NCBI RefSeq assembly: GCF_014874095.1
Contig: NZ_JADBEB010000001.1
Span: 2,294,001 to 2,358,000, forward strand
Length of the DNA stretch: 64,000 nucleotides
Direction of reading: 5' to 3'
Source of the DNA: Plantactinospora soyae
GTDB lineage: Bacteria; Actinomycetota; Actinomycetes; Mycobacteriales; Micromonosporaceae
Below are positions 51,405 through 60,100 of the stretch, in pieces; within the stretch, counting starts at the first letter, position 1, and each line of letters begins with the position of its first letter. The notes beneath the pieces were generated by a model. It saw only the letters and a list, made by a program, of their open reading frames with translations, was not told the origin of the DNA and did no database searches. The translations under genes were made by a program, and so were the position numbers.

Positions 51405-51812
51405 CCAGGTCACCTCGACAGGGTACGTGAATCAGCACCGAGGTCGCGCCCTGCGTACTTTCCCCATTTCCTGCTGGCGCTGGCCTCGTTGTGCTAAACG
51501 CATGACCCCCGGTGTGCGGTTGCGGGCTTCTGCTGCAGAGTCTCCTCCTTTCGAGCAGCCTCCGCAGCGTTTTCGCAGCTTACTGCCGGGTAGTCAGCGC
51601 CGGATCGCCGGACGAAAGGGTCAGGGACTGTCCGGGTTGACGGATTTGGCTGACAACGTTGCGTAATCAGTTGACTACAGAGCATGATGGTCGGGCGAGA
51701 GAATCGCATGTCGTCCGTGGTGTCCGGGGGAGGGCGGCACGGGTGACCGGGGGGTTATCGCCGGCTGACCGGCTCTGGTCGGTAGCGGGACTGCAAGGGG
51801 GGACAGAAACAG
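51405..51812. other. Divergent regulatory region between PBP and WblA genes
   Basis: These 408 bp have no credible gene. Promoter-like pieces for the WblA side are TTGACG at 51637 and TTGACT at 51671; I cannot assign -10 boxes confidently. A long 5' leader for wblA is possible, because the start codon lies well downstream. Confidence 0.5.
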
Positions 51813-52109
51813 ATGGGCATGATCACAGACTGGCCCACATTGGCGGCGTGTCAGAACGGGGATCCTGACGCGCTGTTCGTACAGGGCGCCGAACAGAACG
51901 TGGCGAAGCGGATCTGCCGCAGCTGCCCCGTGCGCTACGAGTGCCTGGCCGACGCGCTCGACAACCGCATCGAGTTCGGGGTGTGGGGTGGCATGACCGA
52001 GCGGGAACGCCGGGCCCTGCTGCGTCGACACCCGCAGGTGGCGAGCTGGCGGAAGATGTTCGAGGCGGCCATGAAGAACAAGGACAAGGTCCTCGTCACG
52101 GCTGGCTGA
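51813..52109 (+). CDS. wblA: WhiB-family iron-sulfur regulator (WblA / WhiB4 type)
   Basis: This 98-aa protein has the four Fe-S cysteines: one in LAACQNGDPDALF, then C-x2-C-x5-C in RICRSCPVRYECLADALDN. The helix-turn GVWGGMTERERRALLRR follows, and a basic C-terminal tail serves DNA binding. FVQGAEQNVAKR and the neighbourhood (class A PBP on one side, two ArsA-like ATPases on the other) match WblA of Streptomyces and WhiB4 of mycobacteria, redox-responsive regulators of development and oxidative stress. ATG 51813 has a GGGGGGA sequence upstream. Its 3' end overlaps the convergent ATPase gene by 14 nt. Confidence 0.93.
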   Translation: MGMITDWPTLAACQNGDPDALFVQGAEQNVAKRICRSCPVRYECLADALDNRIEFGVWGGMTERERRALLRRHPQVASWRKMFEAAMKNKDKVLVTAG

Positions 52110-53244
52110 TCGCGGCACCTATCGTGCGCAGCCCGTCGACGTCGTGAACGTCGGCGGGCTGAGCCGTGACCGCGACCGTCGGCACCGAGGGGAAGGCGTC
52201 GGTGAAGACCCGGGCCACCCGGCGCTCCCGCGCGGCCTGCTGGGTCAGGGCCGCGTGGGCACGCAGGGCCTCGACCGTCGCCTCGTGACCACCCAGCTCT
52301 TCGAGCCGGTCGGCGGCGGCGAGACTGTCGGCCGCGGTGGGTGTCTCGACCGCCGGCCGATGCACCCGGTTGAGCACCAGACCGGCGAGCGGCATGCGCT
52401 CCCGGCTCAGCCGGCCGGCGAAGTAGGCGGCCTCCCGGACCGCGTCCGGCTCCGGCACCGCGACCAGGAGGAAGGCCGTCTCCCGCGCCTGTAGCACCCG
52501 GTACGTCTGCTCGGCGCGCTGCCGGAAGCCGCCGAACATCGAGTCGAGCGCCGCTACGAAGCCGGACAGGTCAGTGAGCAACTGGGCGCCGAGCACCTTC
52601 TGCACCACCCGGGAGAACATTCCGAACGAGGCCGTCACCAGGCTGAACATGCTCCGGCCGCCGCTGCGGGCCGGGGCCAGCAGCAATCGCAGCATCCGAC
52701 CGTCGAGGAACCGGGACAGCCGGGCCGGCGCGTCGAGGAAGTCGAGCGCGGACCGGGACGGCGGGGTGTCGACCACGATCAGGTCCCACTCGCCACGGGA
52801 GTGCAGCTGACCCAGCTTCTCCATCGCCATGTATTCCTGCGTACCGGCGAAGGTCGAACTCATCGCCTGGTAGAACGGGTTCGCGAAGATCTCCGCCGCC
52901 TTCGCCGGATCGGTGTGCGCGAGCACCACGTCGTCGAAGGTCCGCTTCATGTCCAGCATCATCGCGTGCAGTTGGCCACCGCTTGCCTCGACGTCGATCC
53001 CCTTGACCTGCCGAGGAGTGTTGTCCAGCTCGGTCAGGCCGAGCGACTGGGCCAGCCGTCGGGCCGGGTCGATGGTGAGCACCACCGTACGCCGGCCGTG
53101 CCGCTCGGCGGCCCGGAGAGCCAGCGCGGCGGCGGTGGTGGTCTTGCCCACCCCGCCCGCGCCACAGCAGACCACGATCCGGACGCCGGGATCGGCGAGG
53201 ATCTGGTCGATGTCCAGCTGCGGCACTGGGTGATCGGGACGCAC
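52096..53244 (-). CDS. ArsA/GET3-like P-loop ATPase (Rv3680-type)
   Basis: This is a 382-aa ATPase with the deviant Walker A CCGAGGVGKTTTAAALAL, a switch region TIDPARRLAQSLG, and DLIVVDTPPSRSALDFLDAP as Walker B/switch II. It lacks the second ATPase half and the metal-binding cysteines of true ArsA. In mycobacteria the pair Rv3679-Rv3680 forms an ATPase complex next to whiB4, linked to stress tolerance. GTG 53244 has no ribosome binding site but a TACGCT box 6 nt upstream, so it is probably leaderless. The paralogue follows upstream at 53407. Confidence 0.92.
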   Translation of the reverse strand: MRPDHPVPQLDIDQILADPGVRIVVCCGAGGVGKTTTAAALALRAAERHGRRTVVLTIDPARRLAQSLGLTELDNTPRQVKGIDVEASGGQLHAMMLDMKRTFDDVVLAHTDPAKAAEIFANPFYQAMSSTFAGTQEYMAMEKLGQLHSRGEWDLIVVDTPPSRSALDFLDAPARLSRFLDGRMLRLLLAPARSGGRSMFSLVTASFGMFSRVVQKVLGAQLLTDLSGFVAALDSMFGGFRQRAEQTYRVLQARETAFLLVAVPEPDAVREAAYFAGRLSRERMPLAGLVLNRVHRPAVETPTAADSLAAADRLEELGGHEATVEALRAHAALTQQAARERRVARVFTDAFPSVPTVAVTAQPADVHDVDGLRTIGAAISQP

Positions 53245-53406
53245 CAAACGAGCGTATCGGGACAGTGCCGCGCGGACGGTGTGGTGGCGCCCAGGTGTGA
53301 GTCAGTCGGCTATGGCGCCACCCGTTCGAGCCGATCCCCGGCGCCCCGCGCTCGACGCCCGGTCCCGATCCCTGACGCCGGGCCCCATCGCCCCGCTCGG
53401 CTCGGC

Positions 53407-54399
53407 TCAGGTCGGCGCGTCGAGCAGGGTGTCGGCGATCATGTCCAGACCGACCCGGTCCACGCCCTCGGTCAGCAGGGGCAGTTCGACCAGGGGCAGC
53501 CCCAGTTCGACCAGTTCGGCGCGGAGTGTCTCCTCGAGGTTCCGCCGGATGAGCTGGTCACGGGCTTCGGAGTGCAGCCCGGCGACGGTGGCCCGGTCGG
53601 TCGGCAGGCCGGCGGCGGCCAGCCCGCGACGCAACTCGGCCTGGGTGACCTTGCCGGCCAGCAGCGCCGGGCGGGTGGCGTTGAGGATCAGCCGGCCGAC
53701 CGGGATGCGCAGCTTCGTCAGGTCGGCGATCGCGTCGATCGTCTCCTGGACCGGCATCTCCTCCAGCAGGGTGACCACGTGGACGGCGGTGATCGGCGAG
53801 CGCAGCAGCGCCGCGACACCCTCGCTCTGGGTCTTGATCGGGCCGACCTTGGCCAACCGGGCCGTTTCGGCGGTGACGTTCAGGAACCGGCCGATCCGGC
53901 CCGTCGGCGGGGCGTCGAGCACCACCGCGTCGTACACCCGGCGCTTGTCGGCGGTCCGGGTGGTGGCCTCCTTGACCTTGCCGGTGAGCAGTACGTCCCG
54001 CAGGCCGGGCGCGATGGTGGTGGCGAAGTCGATCGCACCGAGCTTGCGCAGTGCCCGCCCCGCGGCGCCGAGCTTGTAGAACATGTCCAGGTATTCGAGG
54101 AGGGCCTCCTCGGAGTCGACCGCCAGGGCTCGGACCTCACCGCCGCGCCGGGCGGTGGCGATCGGTCGTTCCTCGTACGGCAGCGGGTCGGTGCCGAAGA
54201 GCTGGGCGATGCCCTGCCGGCTCTCCACCTCGACCAGCAGGGTACGGCGCCCGCCGCTGGCCAGCGCCAACGCCAGCGCGGCGGCTACCGTCGTCTTGCC
54301 GGTTCCGCCCTTACCCGTGACCACGTGGAGCCGGGCGGGCCAACGGGCGCTGACCCGTTCGGCGTCCGCCCGGTCGTCCGACTCCTCGCCCGCTCGCAC
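53407..54399 (-). CDS. ArsA/GET3-like P-loop ATPase (Rv3679-type)
   Basis: This 330-aa protein has Walker A VVTGKGGTGKTTVAAALALA, TLLVEVESRQGIAQLFG (switch I equivalent) and YDAVVLDAPPTGRIGRFLNV. The C-terminal part LTEGVDRVGLDMIADTLLDA is typical of this subgroup. It is transcribed ahead of the second ATPase and probably forms a heterodimer with it. GTG 54399 gives a 20-residue acidic N-terminal extension before the P-loop strand; a later start is possible. Confidence 0.92.
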   Translation of the reverse strand: MRAGEESDDRADAERVSARWPARLHVVTGKGGTGKTTVAAALALALASGGRRTLLVEVESRQGIAQLFGTDPLPYEERPIATARRGGEVRALAVDSEEALLEYLDMFYKLGAAGRALRKLGAIDFATTIAPGLRDVLLTGKVKEATTRTADKRRVYDAVVLDAPPTGRIGRFLNVTAETARLAKVGPIKTQSEGVAALLRSPITAVHVVTLLEEMPVQETIDAIADLTKLRIPVGRLILNATRPALLAGKVTQAELRRGLAAAGLPTDRATVAGLHSEARDQLIRRNLEETLRAELVELGLPLVELPLLTEGVDRVGLDMIADTLLDAPT

Positions 54400-54425
54400 C
54401 CTCCGAGCCTATCCAGCCGGGCGGG

Positions 54426-55361
54426 TCAGACCACGTCGCAGACCCACCAGCCGTTCTCCTCGACCACGATGAACCCCAGCCGCTGGTCGATCGTCCGCTC
54501 GTCGCCGGTCGCCATGGTGAGCGTGGTCGACACGAGGGCCCGCTCGGCGTCCTGCTCGTCGACCCTGGGTTCGGTCCACCGGAACCGGGGCGTGTCGTAC
54601 GCCTTCAGCTGATCCGCCAGCTCCTCGACCTTCGCGGCGATCTTGTCCTCGTCGCGGGCCGCCGGGCAGGTCAGGCTGGCCACCCGGCCGGGGTCCCGGT
54701 GCGTGTAGACCGCCTCCAGGAAGCCCTCCACGGCGGCGGCAGGCTCGGCGGCGCCCTCACCCCGGTCGGCGTTGCGCAGCAGCAGGTAGGCGGAAACTCC
54801 GCCGCCGACGCAGAGCAGCAGCGTCGCCGCCAGCGCTATCGCCGCGAAGAGCAGGCCGCGACGCTTCTTCGGCACCGCGACCGGCCCGGCCGGCACCGTA
54901 CCCGGGGGAACCGGCAACGTACCCGGGGGAAACTGCCCGGCCGGCGGCCAGCCAGGCTGGCCCAGCGGCGTGGTCTCGTCGGTCGGCGGAGCCGGGGGAA
55001 CGGGCGCGGTGGCGTCGCCGGTCGCCGTCGGCGCGGCCCATGGCGAGGTCGACGGCTCCGGCGGCGCCGCCCGGTCGACGGACACCGTCGACTGCTCGGC
55101 GTCCCGTCCGTCCTCGATGCCCGGATCGGCCACCGGTGTCGTCGGTGTCCCGGCTGCCGCAGCCGTGTTGGACGTGGCCGGAGCTTCCATTGCGCCGAGC
55201 GTGCTGGGCGTGGTCGGCGTGTCGGCTGCCGCAGCCGTGTCCGGCGTGGCTGGATCGTCCGCTGCCGCGACGGCTTCCGGCGCCGGGTCGGTGTCCGCTG
55301 TCGCGTCGGGGCGCTCACCTGGGCGGCGGGGGGCCTCGTCGCCGTCGGGTGGTTGCGTCAT
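54426..55361 (-). CDS. Ala/Pro/Thr-rich single-pass membrane protein
   Basis: This is a 311-aa protein. A disordered N-terminus of about 170 residues is full of Ala/Pro/Thr/Asp and includes near-repeats of TPTTPxxxxxxEAPATSNTAA. One transmembrane helix follows (LLFAAIALAATLLLCVGGGV, about residues 181-203), and then a small extracellular NTF2/DUF4878-like domain (AVEGFLEAVYTHRDPGRVAS to the C-terminal ENGWWVCDVV). ATG 55361 follows GGGGACACC. It sits between the conserved ATPase pair and DUF4177, as an insertion relative to the mycobacterial order. The function is unknown. Confidence 0.75.
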   Translation of the reverse strand: MTQPPDGDEAPRRPGERPDATADTDPAPEAVAAADDPATPDTAAAADTPTTPSTLGAMEAPATSNTAAAAGTPTTPVADPGIEDGRDAEQSTVSVDRAAPPEPSTSPWAAPTATGDATAPVPPAPPTDETTPLGQPGWPPAGQFPPGTLPVPPGTVPAGPVAVPKKRRGLLFAAIALAATLLLCVGGGVSAYLLLRNADRGEGAAEPAAAVEGFLEAVYTHRDPGRVASLTCPAARDEDKIAAKVEELADQLKAYDTPRFRWTEPRVDEQDAERALVSTTLTMATGDERTIDQRLGFIVVEENGWWVCDVV

Positions 55362-55624
55362 GGTGTCCCCAATCCCGGTGGGCCCCGATGCGGTGGTCGC
55401 CCGTGACCGGCGGGCGGCTCGCGGGGGGGCTGGCGTGGTCCTGAGCGTGGCGGAAGGGCTTAGTGACCCACCGGGGCGAGGGTAACCCGGCGTGGCCAGC
55501 CGGGGCCGTACCGGTCGCGGCGGACGTCGACTCCGGCGAACCGGCCGGGAGGCGTACGTGGGCTGGCGGTGCAGCCCGTAGGCTGTCGCGGAAACGCCCC
55601 CGAGACCGAGGGAGACCTCTAGCA

Positions 55625-55780
55625 ATGCAGAAGTGGGAGTACGCCACGGTGCCGCTGCTCGTGCACGCCACCAAGCAGATTCTCGACAACTGGGGCGAGG
55701 ACGGCTGGGAACTCGTGGCAGTCGTGCCCGGCCCCAACCCGGAACAGCTCGTCGCGTACCTCAAGCGGGCCAAGTCGTGA
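55625..55780 (+). CDS. DUF4177 small protein
   Basis: This 51-aa protein reads MQKWEYATVPLLVHATKQIL, then DNWGEDGWELVAVVPGP, the DUF4177 signature (WEY...GWELV). Its stop overlaps the RidA start (GTGA). The same small gene precedes RidA in mycobacteria (Rv3678A, from memory). The function is unknown. Confidence 0.88.
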   Translation: MQKWEYATVPLLVHATKQILDNWGEDGWELVAVVPGPNPEQLVAYLKRAKS

Positions 55781-56238
55781 CCGCTGGGCCACACGCCAAG
55801 CTCGCCGAGCTGGGTCTGGTGCTGCCCGAGGTGGTACCGCCGCTGGCCGACTACGTACCGGCGGTCCAGTCCGGTCGACACGTGTACGTCTCCGGCCAGT
55901 TGCCCCTGTCCGAGGGCAAACTGCTCGCCACCGGCAGGGTCGGCGCGGGAGTCTCCGCCGAACAGGCGAAGGATCTGGCCGCCCGGTGCGCCCTGAACGC
56001 GCTGGCCGCGATCGACGCGCTGGTCGGGTTGGAGACCGTGGTGAAGATCGTCAAGGTGACCGGTTTCGTGGCGTCCGCGGACGGTTTCACCGGCCAGCCC
56101 GCGGTGGTCAACGGCGCGTCGGAACTCTTCGGCAGCGTGTTCGGCGAGGCCGGACGGCATGCCCGGAGTGCGGTCGGCGTCGCCGAACTGCCGCTGGGTG
56201 CCCCGGTCGAGGTCGAGGTGATCGTCGAGGTCGCCTGA
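55777..56238 (+). CDS. RidA-family (YjgF/YER057c/UK114) protein
   Basis: This is a 153-aa protein starting at GTG 55777 inside a GTGA overlap. Family blocks are VQSGRHVYVSGQLPLSEGKL, then AARCALNALAAIDALVGLET and VVNGASELFGSVFGEAGRHA. The usual catalytic Arg of RidA is replaced in the final block, where RSAVGVAELPLGAPVEVEV keeps an R. Members deaminate reactive enamines/imines; divergent subfamilies may do other chemistry. Confidence 0.92.
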   Translation: MTAGPHAKLAELGLVLPEVVPPLADYVPAVQSGRHVYVSGQLPLSEGKLLATGRVGAGVSAEQAKDLAARCALNALAAIDALVGLETVVKIVKVTGFVASADGFTGQPAVVNGASELFGSVFGEAGRHARSAVGVAELPLGAPVEVEVIVEVA

Positions 56239-56315
56239 CCGGAGGCCGGGCCGGGTCGGGTTGAGGACAGCCGCGCGTCGCGGGCTTGTCATCTGTGGGT
56301 CGTACCATCTCAGCC

Positions 56316-57116
56316 ATGACGGGGCACGTGACGGCGCCGGCGGCGGCGCTGGCTGACCAGCTACCGAGCTGGGCGACGCTGGTCCGCGCCCCGAACCCGG
56401 GCCCGATGACCCTGGAGGGCACCAACACCTGGGTGCTGGCCGCCCCGGGCGCGGGTGGCGTACTGGTGGTCGATCCCGGCCCGCTCGACGAGGGGCACCT
56501 CGCGGCGGTGGCCGCACTCGGGCCGGTCGTCGGGGTGTTGATCACGCACGGGCATCCCGACCACACCGAGGGGCTGGACCGGTTCCTGGAGCTGACCGGG
56601 GCCGAGCGGCTGGGCTTCGGCGCCGCCGGGTCGACGGTCGACGCGGCCGGCCTGCGGGTCCGGGCGCTGGTCACCCCGGGACACACCGCGGACTCGCTGT
56701 GCTTCCTGATCGAGGGGGGTGACGAGCGGGCCGTCTGCACCGGGGACACGATCCTGGGCCGGGGCACCACCGTGGTCGCCCATCCCGACGGCGATCTCGG
56801 GGACTACCTCGACAGCCTGACGGCGTTGACGGCGTACGACGGGACCCCCGCGCTGCCGGGGCACGGCCCGGCACTGGCCGACTGCGCCGTGGCGGCCCGG
56901 TTCTATCTGGCCCACCGGCGGGCCCGGCTCGACCAGGTCCGTCGAGCGGTGGCCGAGGGCGCCAGCAGCCCCGAACAGGTGGTGGCGACGGTCTACGCCG
57001 ACGTGGACCGGACGCTCTGGCCGGCGGCCGAATGGTCGGTCCGGGCACAGCTCGCCTATCTCGATCAAGAGAACCGGGAATCCGGCCCGGGGGCCGGTGG
57101 GTTGGACATCGCGTGA
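56316..57116 (+). CDS. MBL-fold metallohydrolase (Rv3677c-type)
   Basis: This 266-aa protein has the metallo-beta-lactamase motif ITHGHPDHTEG (H-x-H-x-D-H), then VTPGHTADSLCF (third His), VCTGDTILGRG (bridging Asp) and LPGHGPAL (last His). It is close in layout to the LACTB2/endoribonuclease-like group. ATG 56316 is preceded by TACCAT 7 nt upstream and no ribosome binding site, suggesting a leaderless message. The stop overlaps the cyclase gene (GTGA). Confidence 0.93.
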   Translation: MTGHVTAPAAALADQLPSWATLVRAPNPGPMTLEGTNTWVLAAPGAGGVLVVDPGPLDEGHLAAVAALGPVVGVLITHGHPDHTEGLDRFLELTGAERLGFGAAGSTVDAAGLRVRALVTPGHTADSLCFLIEGGDERAVCTGDTILGRGTTVVAHPDGDLGDYLDSLTALTAYDGTPALPGHGPALADCAVAARFYLAHRRARLDQVRRAVAEGASSPEQVVATVYADVDRTLWPAAEWSVRAQLAYLDQENRESGPGAGGLDIA

Positions 57117-60100
57117 CCTGCCCGGTGTGTGGAACTGTCGCCGTACCCGGAGCGCGGTTCTGCCACAACTGTGGAGTCGCGCTGCCCGCTGCCGCCACCC
57201 TCCCGGAGGCGGAGCGGCGGGTGGTAACGGTACTTTTTGGCGACCTGTCCGATTTTACCTCCTGGTCGGAGGACCTCGACCCGGAGCGGGTCAGCACGGT
57301 CACCGACCGGGTGCTGGCGGCGCTGGCGGGCGCGGTCAAGACCTTCGGTGGACACGTCGACAAGCTGACCGGTGACGGGATCATGGCGGTCTTCGGGGCG
57401 CCGGTCGCGCACGAGGACGACGCCGAGCGGGCGGTCCGGGCGGCGCTGTCCATGCAACGCGCGGTCCGCCGGGTCCTGGACGACGAGCAGGGCGGCGGCG
57501 CCCCGCTCGGCCTGCGGGTCGGCCTCAACACCGGAGACGTGGTCGCCGGGATCCAGGCCGCGATCGAGTACACCGTCATCGGCGACACCGTGAACACCGC
57601 CGCCCGGCTGGCCGACGCCGCCGCGATCGGCGCCGTCTACGCGGGGGCCCGGACGGCGGCGGCGACCCGACGGGTCTCCTCCTGGCGGGCGCTGCGGCCG
57701 TTGCGGCTGAAGGGCAAGCGGGAGCCGGTCGAGGCGTACGAACTGCTGGGCCTGCTCGACGCGCCGGGTACCCGGTCCGGGCTCGGCGACGAGGCGCCGT
57801 TCGTCGGTCGGGAGACCGAGATCGGCCGGGTCGCCGGCCGGCTCGCCGAGGTCATCGACCAGGGTCAGCCCCGGGTGCTGCTGATGACCGCCGAGGCAGG
57901 CATCGGCAAGTCCCGGTTCGGCGCCGAGGTGGAACGGTTGGCCGCCGGCTACGACGTCGGCGCCGGTCGGTACGCGACCCACACCGGTGCCCGGGTGCTC
58001 TCGGTGAAGTGTGCGGCGTTCGGTGAACGCCGCCGGCTGGCGCCCCTTGCCGACCTGGTCCGGGCCGCGGTCGGCCTGCCGGACGGCCCGGCCACCGCCG
58101 TGACCCGGTCGGTGGTCGAGGAGAGGCTACGCCGGCTCGGCCAGCGGTTGGCCCGGCACCGTCCCGACCCGCCGCCGGTCGCCGTCGACCTCCTGCTTGC
58201 CCTGCTGGGCTACGCCGACCTGCCTTCCGCACACGGCACCGTGCCGGCCGGCCCCGCCGAGTGGTCGGCCGGCGAGCCCGCGTCGGCCGCCGACGCGATC
58301 CCGGCCGCCGTCGCCGAACTGCTCAGCGCGCTCGCCGCCGAGACTCCGCTGGCGGTCATCGTCGACGACCTGCACGACGCGACGCCGGAGACCACGGACG
58401 CCCTCGGCGTGACCCTGTCCCGGCTGACCGGGCCGGTGCTGGTGCTGCTGCTCGGCCGGCCCGAACTCGTCCGTACCGCCGGGGCGCTGACCCGGCTGGC
58501 CGACGCCGAGGTGCACTCGCTGCCGCCGCTGCGGGGCGCGGACGCCGCCCGGCTGCTCACCGCGTACCTCAGCGGTGGGCGGCTACCGCAGGCCGATGTC
58601 GACCGGCTGCTCGCCACCGCCCAGGGGAACCCGTTCTACCTGGCCGAACTCGTCACCCTGCTGATGGAGCGGGGTGCCCTGACCACGGTGCTGGACCGGA
58701 CTCCCACCCGGACCGGGCCGGTCGTCGGTGTCCGGTCCGGCACCGACGCCGCGACCGGCCCGGCCGATGGTTCCGGACCCGCCGCGTCGGCACCGCCCGC
58801 CGGGCCGGGACCGGCCGGCATCTGGCGGCTGGTACCCGGTTCGCTGGGCAGCCGGTTGCTCTCCCGGGACCTCGCCGCCGTACTGGCGGCCCGGATCGAC
58901 GCGCTGCCGGCCGACGCGCGGGCGGCCCTCCGCGACGCCGCCGTGATCGGTGACACGGTCCCGGCCGGTGCGCTGGAGGCGTTGCGCGAGCGGCGGGCCG
59001 GGCGCGAGGGACGGCCGACGGCGGTCGTCGCGGTCGAACTGGAACGGGCCGTGGAGGAGTTGCTCCAGCGTCGGATGTTGCACCGCAACCGGGAGGGCTA
59101 CATCTTCGCCACCCCGCTGATGCGCGAGGCCGTCTACGCCGGGATCGGCAAGGCCGACCGGGCCGACCGGCACGCGGCGCTCGCCGAGTGGGCCGCGCCG
59201 TCCGTCGCCGCGGCCCTGCCGGGTCAGGTCGTCCACGGCGGCGGTGGCCTGTCGGGGCCGGTCGCCCCGACCGGGACCGGCTCGACCGGAATGCCGGAGG
59301 CGGAACGGGACGCGTTCGTCGCCGAGCACGCCGAGCGGGCCACCGCCCTCGCCGACGTGGTCAGCCTGCGCTCCGACGCGACGGCCAGGAACGTGGCGCC
59401 GCTCGGCATGGCGGCGCTCAACCGGTCCGCCCGGCGTGCGCTGGCGGCCGGGGAACCGGCACAGGCGGTTCAGTACGCCGAACGCTCCGCCCGGCTCGCC
59501 GGAGAGTCCGTACCCGGTGGCGACCGGCTGGTGCACGCCCGCGCCCTGCTCCAGGTGGGCCGGATCGCCGACGCGCTCGCCTTCGCGGAGAAGGTCGGTG
59601 CGAACGCGGGGGACGACGCCGCCGTCCGGGCCGGAGCGCTGCTCGTCGTCGGGCAGGCGTACCAGGCGCAGGGTGATCGGCATCGGGCGGTGGGTATCTG
59701 GCGGGAGGCGTTGCAGGTGGCCACCGGGGCCGGCCTGCCCGGGCCTCGGGCGTCGGCGATGCGGCGGCTCGGAATGGCCGACTTCGTCAGCGGTCGGCTG
59801 AGCCAGGCCAGCAGTCGGTTCGCCGGGGCGTACCAGGTCAATCTGGACGCCGACGATCCGCGGGGCCAGGCCTGGTCCCTCCAGAACCTGGCCTGGGTGA
59901 CCACCACCCGGGGAGACTTCGCCGGCACCGACGCGGTGCTGGGCCGGGCGGCCCGACTCTTCGCCGAGATCGACGATCCGGTGGGACAGGCCTGGCTGCG
60001 TGGCACCAACGCGTTCGCCCGGCTGCTCGCCGGCCGGCTGGGCGAGGCCCGTCGGCTGGCCCGGGTGTTCCTGCCGTTCGGCGAGCGGGTCGGCGAGGCG

